From positions 1 to 64,000 of the forward strand of contig CAITDI010000030.1 of assembly GCA_903891095.1 (NCBI GenBank): 64,000 nt of DNA, written 5' to 3'. The position numbers were made by a program, and so were the translations under genes. Under the pieces are notes generated by a model. The model saw only the letters and a program-made list of their open reading frames with translations, made no database searches and was not told the DNA's origin. Shown here piece by piece: positions 57,213 to 64,000 of this stretch; position 1 is the first letter of the stretch, and each line of letters opens with the position of its first letter. The DNA is from an uncultured bacterium. Lineage in GTDB: Bacteria > Planctomycetota > Phycisphaerae > Phycisphaerales > SM1A02.

Positions 57213-57944
57213 TCAGCGCCGCACGCGCGGCCCAATGCCCGCCTTCATGCGCGACACGAACGCCTCGACCAGCCGCGCGAACACCGTCTCGGGATTCTGC
57301 CGCGCGTCGATCGCGACATAGCGCGCGGGATCCTCGCGGCACTGCTGCAGGTAGCCCTGGCGCACGCGCTCGTGGTACTCGTCGCTCTTGAGCTCGATGC
57401 GGTCGGGCGCGGAGTTGGCGCGACCGGCGGCCATGCGCTTCCACGCGGTCTCGGTGTCGACGTCGAAGATCACGATCTCGTCGGGCCACATGTCGCCGAC
57501 GGCGATGCGCGCGACGCGCATGATGTCGTCGGTCGTGATGCCGCCCGCCGTGCCTTGGTACGCGAGCGTCGAGCTCACGAAGCGGTCGGCGAGCACGAGT
57601 TCGCCGCGCTCGAGGGCGGGGCGGATGCGCTGCTCGAGCAGCTGCGCGCGGCTCGCCATGTAGAGGAGCATCTCGGTCTTGACCGTCATCGCCTTGTTGC
57701 GCGGGTCGAGGAGGATCGCGCGGATCTGTTCGCCGATGTCGGTGCCGCCTGGTTCGCGCACTTCGGTCACGACCACGCCCTGCGCGTGCGCCCAGTCGGC
57801 AAAGCGGCGGAACTGCGTGCTCTTGCCGCAGCCGTCGGGTCCGTCGAACACGACGAAGCGCCCGCAGAGGAACGCGCGCATCGCTTCGGTCGGGGTTTCG
57901 GGGGGGATGGTGTCTTCGGGCGGTTGGAGCATCGTGTGACCCAC
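57213..57944 (-). CDS. tmk: Thymidylate kinase
   Basis: 243 residues as annotated from GTG 57944. Phosphorylates dTMP to dTDP. RFVVFDGPDGCGKSTQFRRF (P-loop), REPGGTDIGEQIR, ELVLADRFVSSTLAYQGTAG (DRx motif) and the lid near RANSAPDRIE. ATG 57932 or ATG 57881 (MRAFLCGRFVVFDG) are plausible alternative starts; the latter gives the usual short N-terminus. It is divergent from the zinc-ribbon membrane protein gene with a 25-base gap. Confidence 0.92.
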   Translation of the reverse strand: MGHTMLQPPEDTIPPETPTEAMRAFLCGRFVVFDGPDGCGKSTQFRRFADWAHAQGVVVTEVREPGGTDIGEQIRAILLDPRNKAMTVKTEMLLYMASRAQLLEQRIRPALERGELVLADRFVSSTLAYQGTAGGITTDDIMRVARIAVGDMWPDEIVIFDVDTETAWKRMAAGRANSAPDRIELKSDEYHERVRQGYLQQCREDPARYVAIDARQNPETVFARLVEAFVSRMKAGIGPRVRR

Positions 57945-57969
57945 GCGCGCAAAGTATCATCCGCCGCCC

Positions 57970-58488
57970 ATGCGCATCGAGCTCCGCGATTCGAACGGAC
58001 GACGACTCTCCCGCGTCGAGCTCGACGAACGGGCGCGTCCGGCTCGGGTGCAGATCGCCGAGACGGGACAGGACCTGTTCCCGCGCTGGGACGAGGCGAT
58101 CGACGACGCCGCTGCGCTGCGAAAGTGCGTCGTCTGCGGCTGCGGCGACCTGTACGCGCGCAAGAGCCTGCCGCAGGTCACGCCGTTTGTCGTGGTGCTG
58201 GCGTTCTCCGGTACGGTCGTGGCGTTCCTGGGGTATGCGGCGAACCCGATCGTGTTCGCGCTGCTCGCGGCGCTGCTGACGGTCGATGCGCTCACGCTCT
58301 TGCTCGCCAAGCGGCAGCTCGTGTGCTACGGCTGCGGCGCGGTGTACTCGTCGCTGCGCGTGGCGCGCTATCACCGGCGCTGGGATCGCGCGGTTGCGGA
58401 GCGGGTCGCGAAAGAGCCGATGGAGTTGCCGGCCGCGTTGCGGGCCGAGCGAGCGCCCGAGAAATCGCCCGAGAGAGGACAGGCATGA
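57970..58488 (+). CDS. Two-TM membrane protein with zinc-ribbon cysteines
   Basis: 172 residues. An N-terminal ~50 residues rich in Arg/Asp (DSNGRRLSRVELDERARPAR) lead to CVVCGCGDLY, then two adjacent transmembrane helices (about 72-110: TPFVVVLAFSGTVVAFLGYA and IVFALLAALLTVDALTLLLA) and a second CxxC (LVCYGCGAVYSSL), so two CxxC knuckles on the same membrane face could share one zinc. The tail is basic with Glu/Ala. Function unknown. Its stop overlaps the NeuD-like gene start (ATGA). Confidence 0.68.
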   Translation: MRIELRDSNGRRLSRVELDERARPARVQIAETGQDLFPRWDEAIDDAAALRKCVVCGCGDLYARKSLPQVTPFVVVLAFSGTVVAFLGYAANPIVFALLAALLTVDALTLLLAKRQLVCYGCGAVYSSLRVARYHRRWDRAVAERVAKEPMELPAALRAERAPEKSPERGQA

Positions 58489-59171
58489 ACGAACATCAGC
58501 TTGTGATCTTGGGCGCCGGCGGACACGCGGCCGTGGTCGCGGAGAGCGCGATGCGCGCGGGGTGGACGGTCGTTGCGGTGGCCTCGGCCGGCGCGGATGC
58601 ACATGCCTGTCCTGTCAGCGGTGTCGAGCTCATCGGCGACCCCGACGGCGCCGGCATCGAGCGCATCGCGGCCCTCGTGGCCGCTGGCGCGCGGCTGCAC
58701 GCAGCGGTTGGCGACGGAGCGGTGCGCGAGCGATGGTTCGCGCGGCTTCAAAGGACAGGGCTTCAGGGGACAGGGCATCAAGGGACAGGCATCGCCGGCA
58801 GCAGCACGTTCGCCACGATCATCGATCCCGCGGCCGTAGTCTCCCCCAGCGCGTCGATCGGCGCAGGCTGCTTCATCGGCGCGGGCGCGATCGTCCAGGC
58901 GCGCGCGGTTCTCCATGAATGCGTCATCGTCAACACCCGCGCCGTGGTCGAGCACGACTGCACGGTCGAGGCGTTCGCGCACATCGCGCCGGGCGCGGTG
59001 CTCTGCGGTTCGGTGCGCGTCGGACGCCGCGCGCAAGTGAGCGCGGGCGCGGTCGTGATTCCCGTGCGGCGGATCGGCGAAGGCGCGATGGTCGGCGCAG
59101 GCGCCGTCGTCGTGCGCGATGTCGTTGCCAACACCACGGTCGTCGGCGTTCCCGCGCGCGCGATCGGCTGA
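58485..59171 (+). CDS. NeuD/PglD-like sugar O- or N-acetyltransferase
   Basis: 228 residues. The N-terminal Rossmann-like part LVILGAGGHAAVVAESAMRA and C-terminal left-handed beta-helix (IDPAAVVSPSASIGAGCFIG, VNTRAVVEHDCTVEAFAHIA, with the catalytic-type His in VEHDC) define the NeuD/PglD family, which acetylates sialic-acid-type or bacillosamine-type sugars. A 15-bp tandem repeat at 58746-58790 inserts a Gln-Gly-Thr-Gly-rich stretch (LQRTGLQGTGHQGTG) between the domains. It is translationally coupled to the upstream zinc-ribbon protein. Confidence 0.84.
   Translation: MNEHQLVILGAGGHAAVVAESAMRAGWTVVAVASAGADAHACPVSGVELIGDPDGAGIERIAALVAAGARLHAAVGDGAVRERWFARLQRTGLQGTGHQGTGIAGSSTFATIIDPAAVVSPSASIGAGCFIGAGAIVQARAVLHECVIVNTRAVVEHDCTVEAFAHIAPGAVLCGSVRVGRRAQVSAGAVVIPVRRIGEGAMVGAGAVVVRDVVANTTVVGVPARAIG
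58746..58790 (+). repeat. 15-bp in-frame tandem repeat in the NeuD-like gene
   Basis: Three 15-bp units (58746-58760, 58761-58775, 58776-58790) based on CTTCAAGGGACAGGG encode a five-residue repeat between the Rossmann and beta-helix domains. A period divisible by three keeps the reading frame, in contrast to the 14-bp repeats found outside genes. Confidence 0.85.
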
Positions 59172-59172
59172 G

Positions 59173-59877
59173 TTACGCCTGTCCGCTCGCCCACACGACG
59201 ACCCACGCGGAGAGCACGAGCAGCACCATTCCCAGCAGCGCGCAGCCGGTTGCGAGCGCGGCGTCGCGCGGATGCAGGCGGAACAGCGGGACCATCAGAC
59301 CGCACGCGATCGCCGGCGGCGCAAGCAGGTTGATCATCTGCTTGGCAAAGCGGATCTCGACCGGCACGAGGCACGCGAGCAGGCCGATCGCGGTGATCGC
59401 CGCGGCGCGCGCGAACAGCGCCGCAACGTCGCCCACAGGACGCTGGCGCAGGAACGCAAGCGAAAGCAGGCCGAACACGATCGACAGCGTCGCGAGCGGC
59501 GCATACACCAGCATGCGCGCGAGACCAATCAGGCGATCCATGAAGCCGAGCTCGCGGATGACCGAGCCTTCGGTGGTCGCTTCGATCGGTGCGAGCGCGC
59601 GTGCGCCGGCGAGCCAGCTGATCGCGAGCAGCGCGAGGCACGTGCCGGCGATCACCAGCCATGTGGTCGGGTTCGACTCGCGCGAGATCGGCGGGGGGAG
59701 CAGGTCATCGTCGGATTCGTCGTCGTGGTCGGGGCCGTGACCGTGGCCGCTGCGTTCGTCACCGGTTGCGCTCGACTTTGAAATCGCGGTGGCGGGCACC
59801 GCAGCGGCGGGCTTGACCTGCGCGGCCGCAGGCTCGTCGTCGCCCTCGATGTCATATGTGTGCTTCTCGTCGGTCAT
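59173..59877 (-). CDS. Polytopic membrane protein, unknown function
   Basis: 234 residues. The N-terminal ~70 residues are hydrophilic and His/Asp/Glu-rich (GHGHGPDHDDESDDD), possibly metal-binding. About five transmembrane helices follow (for example TWLVIAGTCLALLAISWLAG, LATLSIVFGLLSLAFL, LLGMVLLVLSAWVVVWASG). No family motif recognised. The start at 59877 (MTDEKHTYDIEGDDEP) avoids a long unlikely upstream frame. Its stop is one base from the end of the convergent NeuD-like gene. Confidence 0.62.
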   Translation of the reverse strand: MTDEKHTYDIEGDDEPAAAQVKPAAAVPATAISKSSATGDERSGHGHGPDHDDESDDDLLPPPISRESNPTTWLVIAGTCLALLAISWLAGARALAPIEATTEGSVIRELGFMDRLIGLARMLVYAPLATLSIVFGLLSLAFLRQRPVGDVAALFARAAAITAIGLLACLVPVEIRFAKQMINLLAPPAIACGLMVPLFRLHPRDAALATGCALLGMVLLVLSAWVVVWASGQA

Positions 59878-59988
59878 GGGGTTCAGTCTCGCATCATCTT
59901 GGGGAAAACGCTTGCGTGCCCGTCGAGCATGCACTAGTTTCGCCGCCCTGTCGTGTCCGATCGATCGCAACGCTAACCCCCTGAGCCC

Positions 59989-60978
59989 ATGACCCGCATC
60001 CACATTCTTCCGTCCATCGCAGCTGTGCTCCTCGTGGCGGCGCCCGCGCTCGCCGACTCGATCACCCTCGTGGGCGGCAACGTCCTGACGGGCAAGATCG
60101 TGTCCGAGAGCGACGCCGCAGTCGTCCTTGACCATGCCGCGCTCGGCCGCATCTCCGTGGCGCGCGCGCAGATCGCGTCGATCGAGATCACTCCCGGCAC
60201 CGCCGCGGTTGCGGTTCCGCCGGCTGCGGAGACCAAGGCCGAGACCAAGGCCGAGACCAAGCCCGACACCACGCCCGTCGCCGTGCTCCCCGCGCCCGCG
60301 CCTCCGCCGCCGGCCAAGCCCGATGGAAAGTGGCGCTACTCGCTGAGCCTCGGGTTCACGGGCTCGAAGAACGACACCAACAGCAGCAAGGACCTGCGCA
60401 CCGCCTTCGATGCACGGAGCGAGACCGAGCAGAACCGCACCACGTTCGGCGCCGAGTACTACTTCAAGAGCACCGACGGCGAGAACACGGACAACAACCT
60501 GCTTGTCCGCGGTCTCGAGGAGTTCCTCTTCAAGGACACCAACTGGGAAGGCTTCGTACAGGGCACGTACCAGTACGACGAGTTCCAGGATTGGGAGCAG
60601 CGGGCCGGCGCGTACGCGGGTCCTGGCTACCGTCTGTTCGACAGCGACACCTTCAAGCTCAGGCTGCGAGGCGGTGCTGGTGCGAGCTACGAGTTCTCGT
60701 CGAGCACGTGGACGCCCGAACTTCTCTTCGCCGACGAACTGATCTGGAAGCTCAACGATCGCTCCGTGCTGCGCCAGGGGCTCGAACTCTATCCCGACCT
60801 CGAGAACTCGGGCGAATACCGCTTCGTCGCGCGCGTGGACTTTGAAGTCGCGCTCACCGCGAAGAACGACCTGAAGGCCACCTTCGGCCTGCGCGACGAG
60901 TACGACTCGTACGTGGAGAGCGATGGCGGCACGTCGAACGACGTCAAGATCTACGGCGGCATCAAGCTCGACTTCTGA
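59989..60978 (+). CDS. DUF481 outer-membrane protein
   Basis: 329 residues. Signal peptide MTRIHILPSIAAVLLVAAPALA, then a small SH3-like domain (DSITLVGGNVLTGKIVSESD), a Lys/Thr/Glu repeat linker (ETKAETKAETKPDT, 12-bp DNA repeats), a Pro-rich stretch, and a C-terminal beta-barrel-like region with alternating hydrophobics that ends in KIYGGIKLDF, a terminal Phe as in outer-membrane barrels. Matches the DUF481 family of putative salt-induced outer-membrane proteins. A terminator-like hairpin follows at 61001. Confidence 0.78.
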   Translation: MTRIHILPSIAAVLLVAAPALADSITLVGGNVLTGKIVSESDAAVVLDHAALGRISVARAQIASIEITPGTAAVAVPPAAETKAETKAETKPDTTPVAVLPAPAPPPPAKPDGKWRYSLSLGFTGSKNDTNSSKDLRTAFDARSETEQNRTTFGAEYYFKSTDGENTDNNLLVRGLEEFLFKDTNWEGFVQGTYQYDEFQDWEQRAGAYAGPGYRLFDSDTFKLRLRGGAGASYEFSSSTWTPELLFADELIWKLNDRSVLRQGLELYPDLENSGEYRFVARVDFEVALTAKNDLKATFGLRDEYDSYVESDGGTSNDVKIYGGIKLDF

Positions 60979-61000
60979 TGCGCGCTTGACACAGTCTCAC

Positions 61001-61038
61001 GCGACGCGCCGCCCTCTTTCGGGCGGCGCGTTGCATTT
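61001..61038 (+). terminator. Terminator-like hairpin after the DUF481 gene
   Basis: CGCGCCGCCC (61005-61014) pairs with GGGCGGCGCG (61021-61030), extended by four outer pairs including one G-U (loop of six), then TTGCATTT. The T-tract is weak. The remaining gap to 61268 contains no gene that I can support. Confidence 0.65.
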
Positions 61039-61267
61039 GCGAAGATCGCGCAAGTCGCGTTGCGGCCGCGGGAGTTGGGCGATTTCGCCAAACCGCGCAG
61101 ACTTCCCTTGGGTCCTCCGCTAAACTCTGTGTCCTGCGCGGAGTGCAAGCCACGCCGCGCACGCAAGAGCACGCACGAGCACGCACAAGCAGATTGCTTC
61201 TGCGTCTCATGCGTCTACTCATGTGTCCATCTGTTCTCTTCGCGATCCGCGTGACCGCAAGTTTGGA

Positions 61268-62320
61268 GTGTCTTTGCACCAGTCCACCATCGGTGAGCCT
61301 CAGCTCACGCTCGACAACTCGATTGAAAACCAGGTCCTGTCGGCGCTCGACATCGTCAGCGCGTCGGACTCGGATCATGCGATCCACGCGCGCCGCCACG
61401 AGGCGCCGCTCGACCACGCCTCCGAGCAGCCGGCTCCGAACACTTCGCTGTTCGTGCGCCTCGCCACGTTCGCAGCGGTGGTGCTCCCGCCGATCGCGCT
61501 CGTCGCGGTCATGTTCCTCGCCTGGGGCGGCTGGTTCCACTGGGTCGACGTGGCGCTGCTGGTCGGCATGTACGTCATCACCGGCCTCGGCGTGACGATC
61601 GGCTACCACCGGCTCTACACCCACAAGTCGTTCGCGACGCGCGGCCCGGTCGCGGCGTTCTTCGGGATCTGCGGCAGCATGGCCGTGCAGGGACCGATCA
61701 TCTGGTGGTGCGCGACGCACCGCAAGCATCACCAGCACTCCGACGACGAGCATGATCCGCACTCGCCGCACGCGGGCCGCGAGCCCGGCGCGATCGGTTG
61801 GGTCAAGAGCTTCTCCCACTCGCACATCGGCTGGCTGTTCAACGACCTCGCGCCCGACATGAAGCGCTACGTCCCCGACCTGCTGGCGGACAAGACGACC
61901 GTGCGCATCAGCAAGCTCTTCCCGCTGTGGGTTGTGCTCGGCGTCGCGATCCCGACCGTCATCGGCGGCCTGGTCACGATGAGCTGGATGGGCGCGCTGC
62001 TCGGCTTCCTCTGGGGCGGCATCGTGCGCATCTGCCTGCTGCATCACGTCACCTGGAGCGTCAACAGCGTGTGCCACATCTGGGGCGCCAAGGAATACAA
62101 CTCCGGCGACGAGAGCCGCAACAACCCGGTCATGGGCATCCTCGCGCTCGGCGAAGGCTGGCACAACAACCACCACGCGTTCCCCGCGAGCGCGCGCCAC
62201 GGCCTCAAGTGGTGGCAGTTCGACGCGAGCTGGGTCGTCATCCGCTCGCTCGAGAAGCTCGGCCTCGCCAAGAAGGTCCGCCTCCCCGCGCCCGAGCGGC
62301 TGGCATCGCGCCGCGTCTGA
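61268..62320 (+). CDS. Membrane fatty acid desaturase (delta-9 acyl desaturase family)
   Basis: 350 residues. Di-iron desaturase that introduces double bonds into membrane acyl chains. The three His boxes are intact: GYHRLYTH (His114-His119), HRKHH (151-155) and HNNHH (299-303), with four transmembrane helices between them. The layout is that of stearoyl-CoA/acyl-lipid desaturases without a cytochrome b5 domain. GTG 61268 is chosen; GTG 61223 and TTG 61274 are alternatives, and no clear ribosome-binding site decides. A 16-bp inverted repeat follows the stop. Confidence 0.9.
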   Translation: MSLHQSTIGEPQLTLDNSIENQVLSALDIVSASDSDHAIHARRHEAPLDHASEQPAPNTSLFVRLATFAAVVLPPIALVAVMFLAWGGWFHWVDVALLVGMYVITGLGVTIGYHRLYTHKSFATRGPVAAFFGICGSMAVQGPIIWWCATHRKHHQHSDDEHDPHSPHAGREPGAIGWVKSFSHSHIGWLFNDLAPDMKRYVPDLLADKTTVRISKLFPLWVVLGVAIPTVIGGLVTMSWMGALLGFLWGGIVRICLLHHVTWSVNSVCHIWGAKEYNSGDESRNNPVMGILALGEGWHNNHHAFPASARHGLKWWQFDASWVVIRSLEKLGLAKKVRLPAPERLASRRV

Positions 62321-62342
62321 CGACAACGCAGAATTGAGATTC

Positions 62343-62379
62343 AACGGTGGAGCGCTTCGGTCTGAAGCGCTCCACCGTT
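62343..62379 (+). terminator. Inverted repeat after the desaturase gene
   Basis: A perfect 16-bp stem (62343-62358 / 62364-62379) with loop GGTCT, 22 bases after the desaturase stop and 12 before the next ATG. Only a weak T-tract (ATCGTTT) follows, so termination may be partial or Rho-assisted. Confidence 0.65.
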
Positions 62380-62391
62380 ATCGTTTGCGAC

Positions 62392-64000
62392 ATGCCTTTC
62401 GCGCTGCTTCCAATCGCGGTGATGCTCGCCGGTACCGGCGAGGCGATCGACTACAACCGGGACATCCGTCCGATCCTCGCGCAGAACTGCTTCGCGTGCC
62501 ACGGATTCGACGAGAAGGCGCGCAAGGCGGGGCTGCGGCTCGACCGTGCCGAGTCGGCCCACGCGCAGATCGAGGGCGAGACCGATGGAACCTCGGCGTT
62601 CAAGCCGTTCGACCCCGCGGTGAGCCTCGCCTGGGCGCGCATCAATGCCGAGGATCCCGAAGTCCGCATGCCTCCCGTCGCATCGCACCGCGTGCTGACC
62701 GAGGAGCAGAAGACCAAGATCCGCATCTGGATCGAGCAGGGCGCCGTGTATGGGGAGCACTGGGCGTTCACGCCGCCGACGCGGTCGGTGACCGCGCATG
62801 GGGCTGCCGATCCGATCGATGCGATCGCGTCGCGGCATCTCGCTGAACTCGGCCTGCGCATGGCGGAGCCCGCCGACCGCGCGACGCTGCTGCGCCGCGT
62901 GACGCTCGACCTCACGGGCCTGCCGCCGAGCGCCGCGGAAGTCGCGGCGTTCATCGCCGATCCCGATCCTGCCGCGTACGAGCACGCCGTCGAGCGTTTG
63001 CTCGCGAGCCCGCACTTTGGCGAGCGCATGGCGATGCCGTGGCTCGACGCCGCGCGCTACGCCGACACGAATGGCTTCTCGATCGACGGCGGCAGGCACA
63101 TGTGGCTGTGGCGCGACTACGTGATCAACGCGTTCAACGCCAACAAGCCGTACGACCGCTTTCTGGTCGAGCAGCTCGCGGGCGATCTCGTGGCGGACAA
63201 GAGCGAGGAGACGCTGGTCGCGACGGGCTTCCAGCGCAACGCGATGATCACGCACGAGGGCGGCACCATTCCCGAGGAGAACCTCGTGAACTACGGCGTC
63301 GACCGCATGCGCACATTCGGCGAGGCGGTGCTCGGGCTCACGCTCGGCTGCGCGCAGTGCCACGATCACAAGTTCGATCCGATCACGCAGAAGGACTACT
63401 ACCGGCTGTTTGCGTTCTTCAACCAGACGAGCGAGCCCGCGAACGGCGGCGACGGCGGCGTGAACGCCAATCCCGTGGCGAGCGTGAAGTCGGTCCTGCG
63501 CACGGGCGAGGAAGACGCGCTGCGCGCGCGCATCGCCGCGCTCGAGGCGCGGCTCGCGGCGCCCGACGACGCCGCGGTCGCCGCGTGGGATCGCGAGCAG
63601 CAGGTCGCGCTCGCGCGGCGCGGGCTCGGACTCGGGCTGCATCCCGTGAAGCTGCTCAAGATCAGCACGCCGAACACGGGCAGCGGGTTCTCGATCGAGG
63701 ACGCGCGGTACGCGCGCGTCGAGCGGCCGATGGGGTTCATCGCGTTCGATGTGTCGATGGAGTTCACGCAGCCGCCGGTGCCCGTCACGGGCCTGCGCAT
63801 CGTGATGCACGCCGATCCCAAGGCGCCCGCCGCGGGCTGGGGTTGGGGCGGCGACGAATGCGGCGCGAAGAACGGCAAGCAGAGCTTTGCCGTCACGAAC
63901 ATCTCCGTCTCGGCCGCGACGGTCTCGAGCGACCAGGTGAATCTCTACCGCATGCTCGGCATCCGCGGCGCGACCGCCGATTGCTGGCGCGGCGACGACC
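62392..64000 (+). CDS. PSCyt1/PSCyt2/PSD1-type secreted cytochrome-like protein (5' part)
   Basis: At least 536 residues; runs off the window. A short signal peptide (MPFALLPIAVMLAGTGEA) precedes a PSCyt1 domain with a c-type haem site CFACH (Cys33, Cys36, His37), then a DUF1549/PSCyt2 domain (LDLTGLPPSAAEVAAFIADP, FGERMAMPWLDAARYADTNG, GFQRNAMITHEGGTIPEENL) with a second CAQCH site (Cys320-His324), followed by a linker and the beginning of a PSD1/LamG-like region. These multi-domain haem proteins are expanded in Planctomycetota and thought to act in polysaccharide degradation. Confidence 0.88.
   Translation, partial: MPFALLPIAVMLAGTGEAIDYNRDIRPILAQNCFACHGFDEKARKAGLRLDRAESAHAQIEGETDGTSAFKPFDPAVSLAWARINAEDPEVRMPPVASHRVLTEEQKTKIRIWIEQGAVYGEHWAFTPPTRSVTAHGAADPIDAIASRHLAELGLRMAEPADRATLLRRVTLDLTGLPPSAAEVAAFIADPDPAAYEHAVERLLASPHFGERMAMPWLDAARYADTNGFSIDGGRHMWLWRDYVINAFNANKPYDRFLVEQLAGDLVADKSEETLVATGFQRNAMITHEGGTIPEENLVNYGVDRMRTFGEAVLGLTLGCAQCHDHKFDPITQKDYYRLFAFFNQTSEPANGGDGGVNANPVASVKSVLRTGEEDALRARIAALEARLAAPDDAAVAAWDREQQVALARRGLGLGLHPVKLLKISTPNTGSGFSIEDARYARVERPMGFIAFDVSMEFTQPPVPVTGLRIVMHADPKAPAAGWGWGGDECGAKNGKQSFAVTNISVSAATVSSDQVNLYRMLGIRGATADCWRGDD

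Overview
The window looks like chromosomal DNA of a high-GC planctomycete, probably of the Phycisphaerae type. The evidence is: (i) a protein running off the right end with the PSCyt1/PSCyt2 layout (two CxxCH haem sites) that is a hallmark of Planctomycetota; (ii) an EF-Tu in which the near-universal switch I text RGITI reads KIVTI, which resembles planctomycetal EF-Tu as I remember it; (iii) secreted proteins, a pilin-type (N-methylated) protein and a Hanks-type kinase in the style of that phylum. No phage, integrase, IS or CRISPR array was seen. Most genes have strongly GC-biased third positions, so the antisense frames are full of long spurious ORFs.

Layout. 1-1406: end of a flagellar operon (fliD 3' part, fliS). 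1532-9919: surface polysaccharide island (UDP-sugar dehydrogenase, Wzx-type flippase, GT4 glycosyltransferase, Wzy-like polymerase, gmd and fcl for GDP-L-fucose, hexapeptide acetyltransferase), followed by cysS. 11971-16484: tightly coupled four-gene operon of two unrecognised proteins, a MoxR-type AAA+ ATPase and a DUF2201/VWA protein; it faces an ECF sigma operon on the minus strand (16512-18621). 18704-26936: metG, two envelope or secreted unknowns, galK, an HD hydrolase coupled to xylA, and a cobalamin-domain-like protein. 27202-34767: two secreted proteins, an EamA transporter, a GH29 alpha-L-fucosidase, a phosphoesterase and a Ser/Thr kinase. 35087-43945: lpdA, a hybrid sensor kinase, a second phosphoesterase, yidC, mnmE and a thioesterase. 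43946-44323: candidate structured RNA. 44371-51294: lipoprotein, proS, CHAD protein, coaE, rho and a pilin-type protein. 51587-54823: tRNA-Thr, tuf, rpmG, tRNA-Trp, secE, nusG. 54982-64000: DUF721 protein, ABC ATPase, gmk, tmk, a zinc-ribbon membrane protein, NeuD-like acetyltransferase, membrane protein, DUF481 protein, fatty acid desaturase and the PSCyt protein.

How the parts work together. The first 10 kb can make and export a fucose-containing polysaccharide and could also decorate flagellin, since it abuts fliDS. The secreted fucosidase, galactokinase and xylose isomerase suggest a carbohydrate scavenger. The stretch 51.6-54.8 kb is the classical translation/secretion/antitermination block, but rplK does not follow nusG.

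The best candidates for undescribed biology are the MoxR/VWA operon with its two unrecognised partners, the structured RNA candidate at 44.0-44.3 kb, a 185-bp inverted-repeat element at 34.8-35.0 kb, and unrelated short tandem repeats, three of them with the same 14-bp period, placed just after stop codons.
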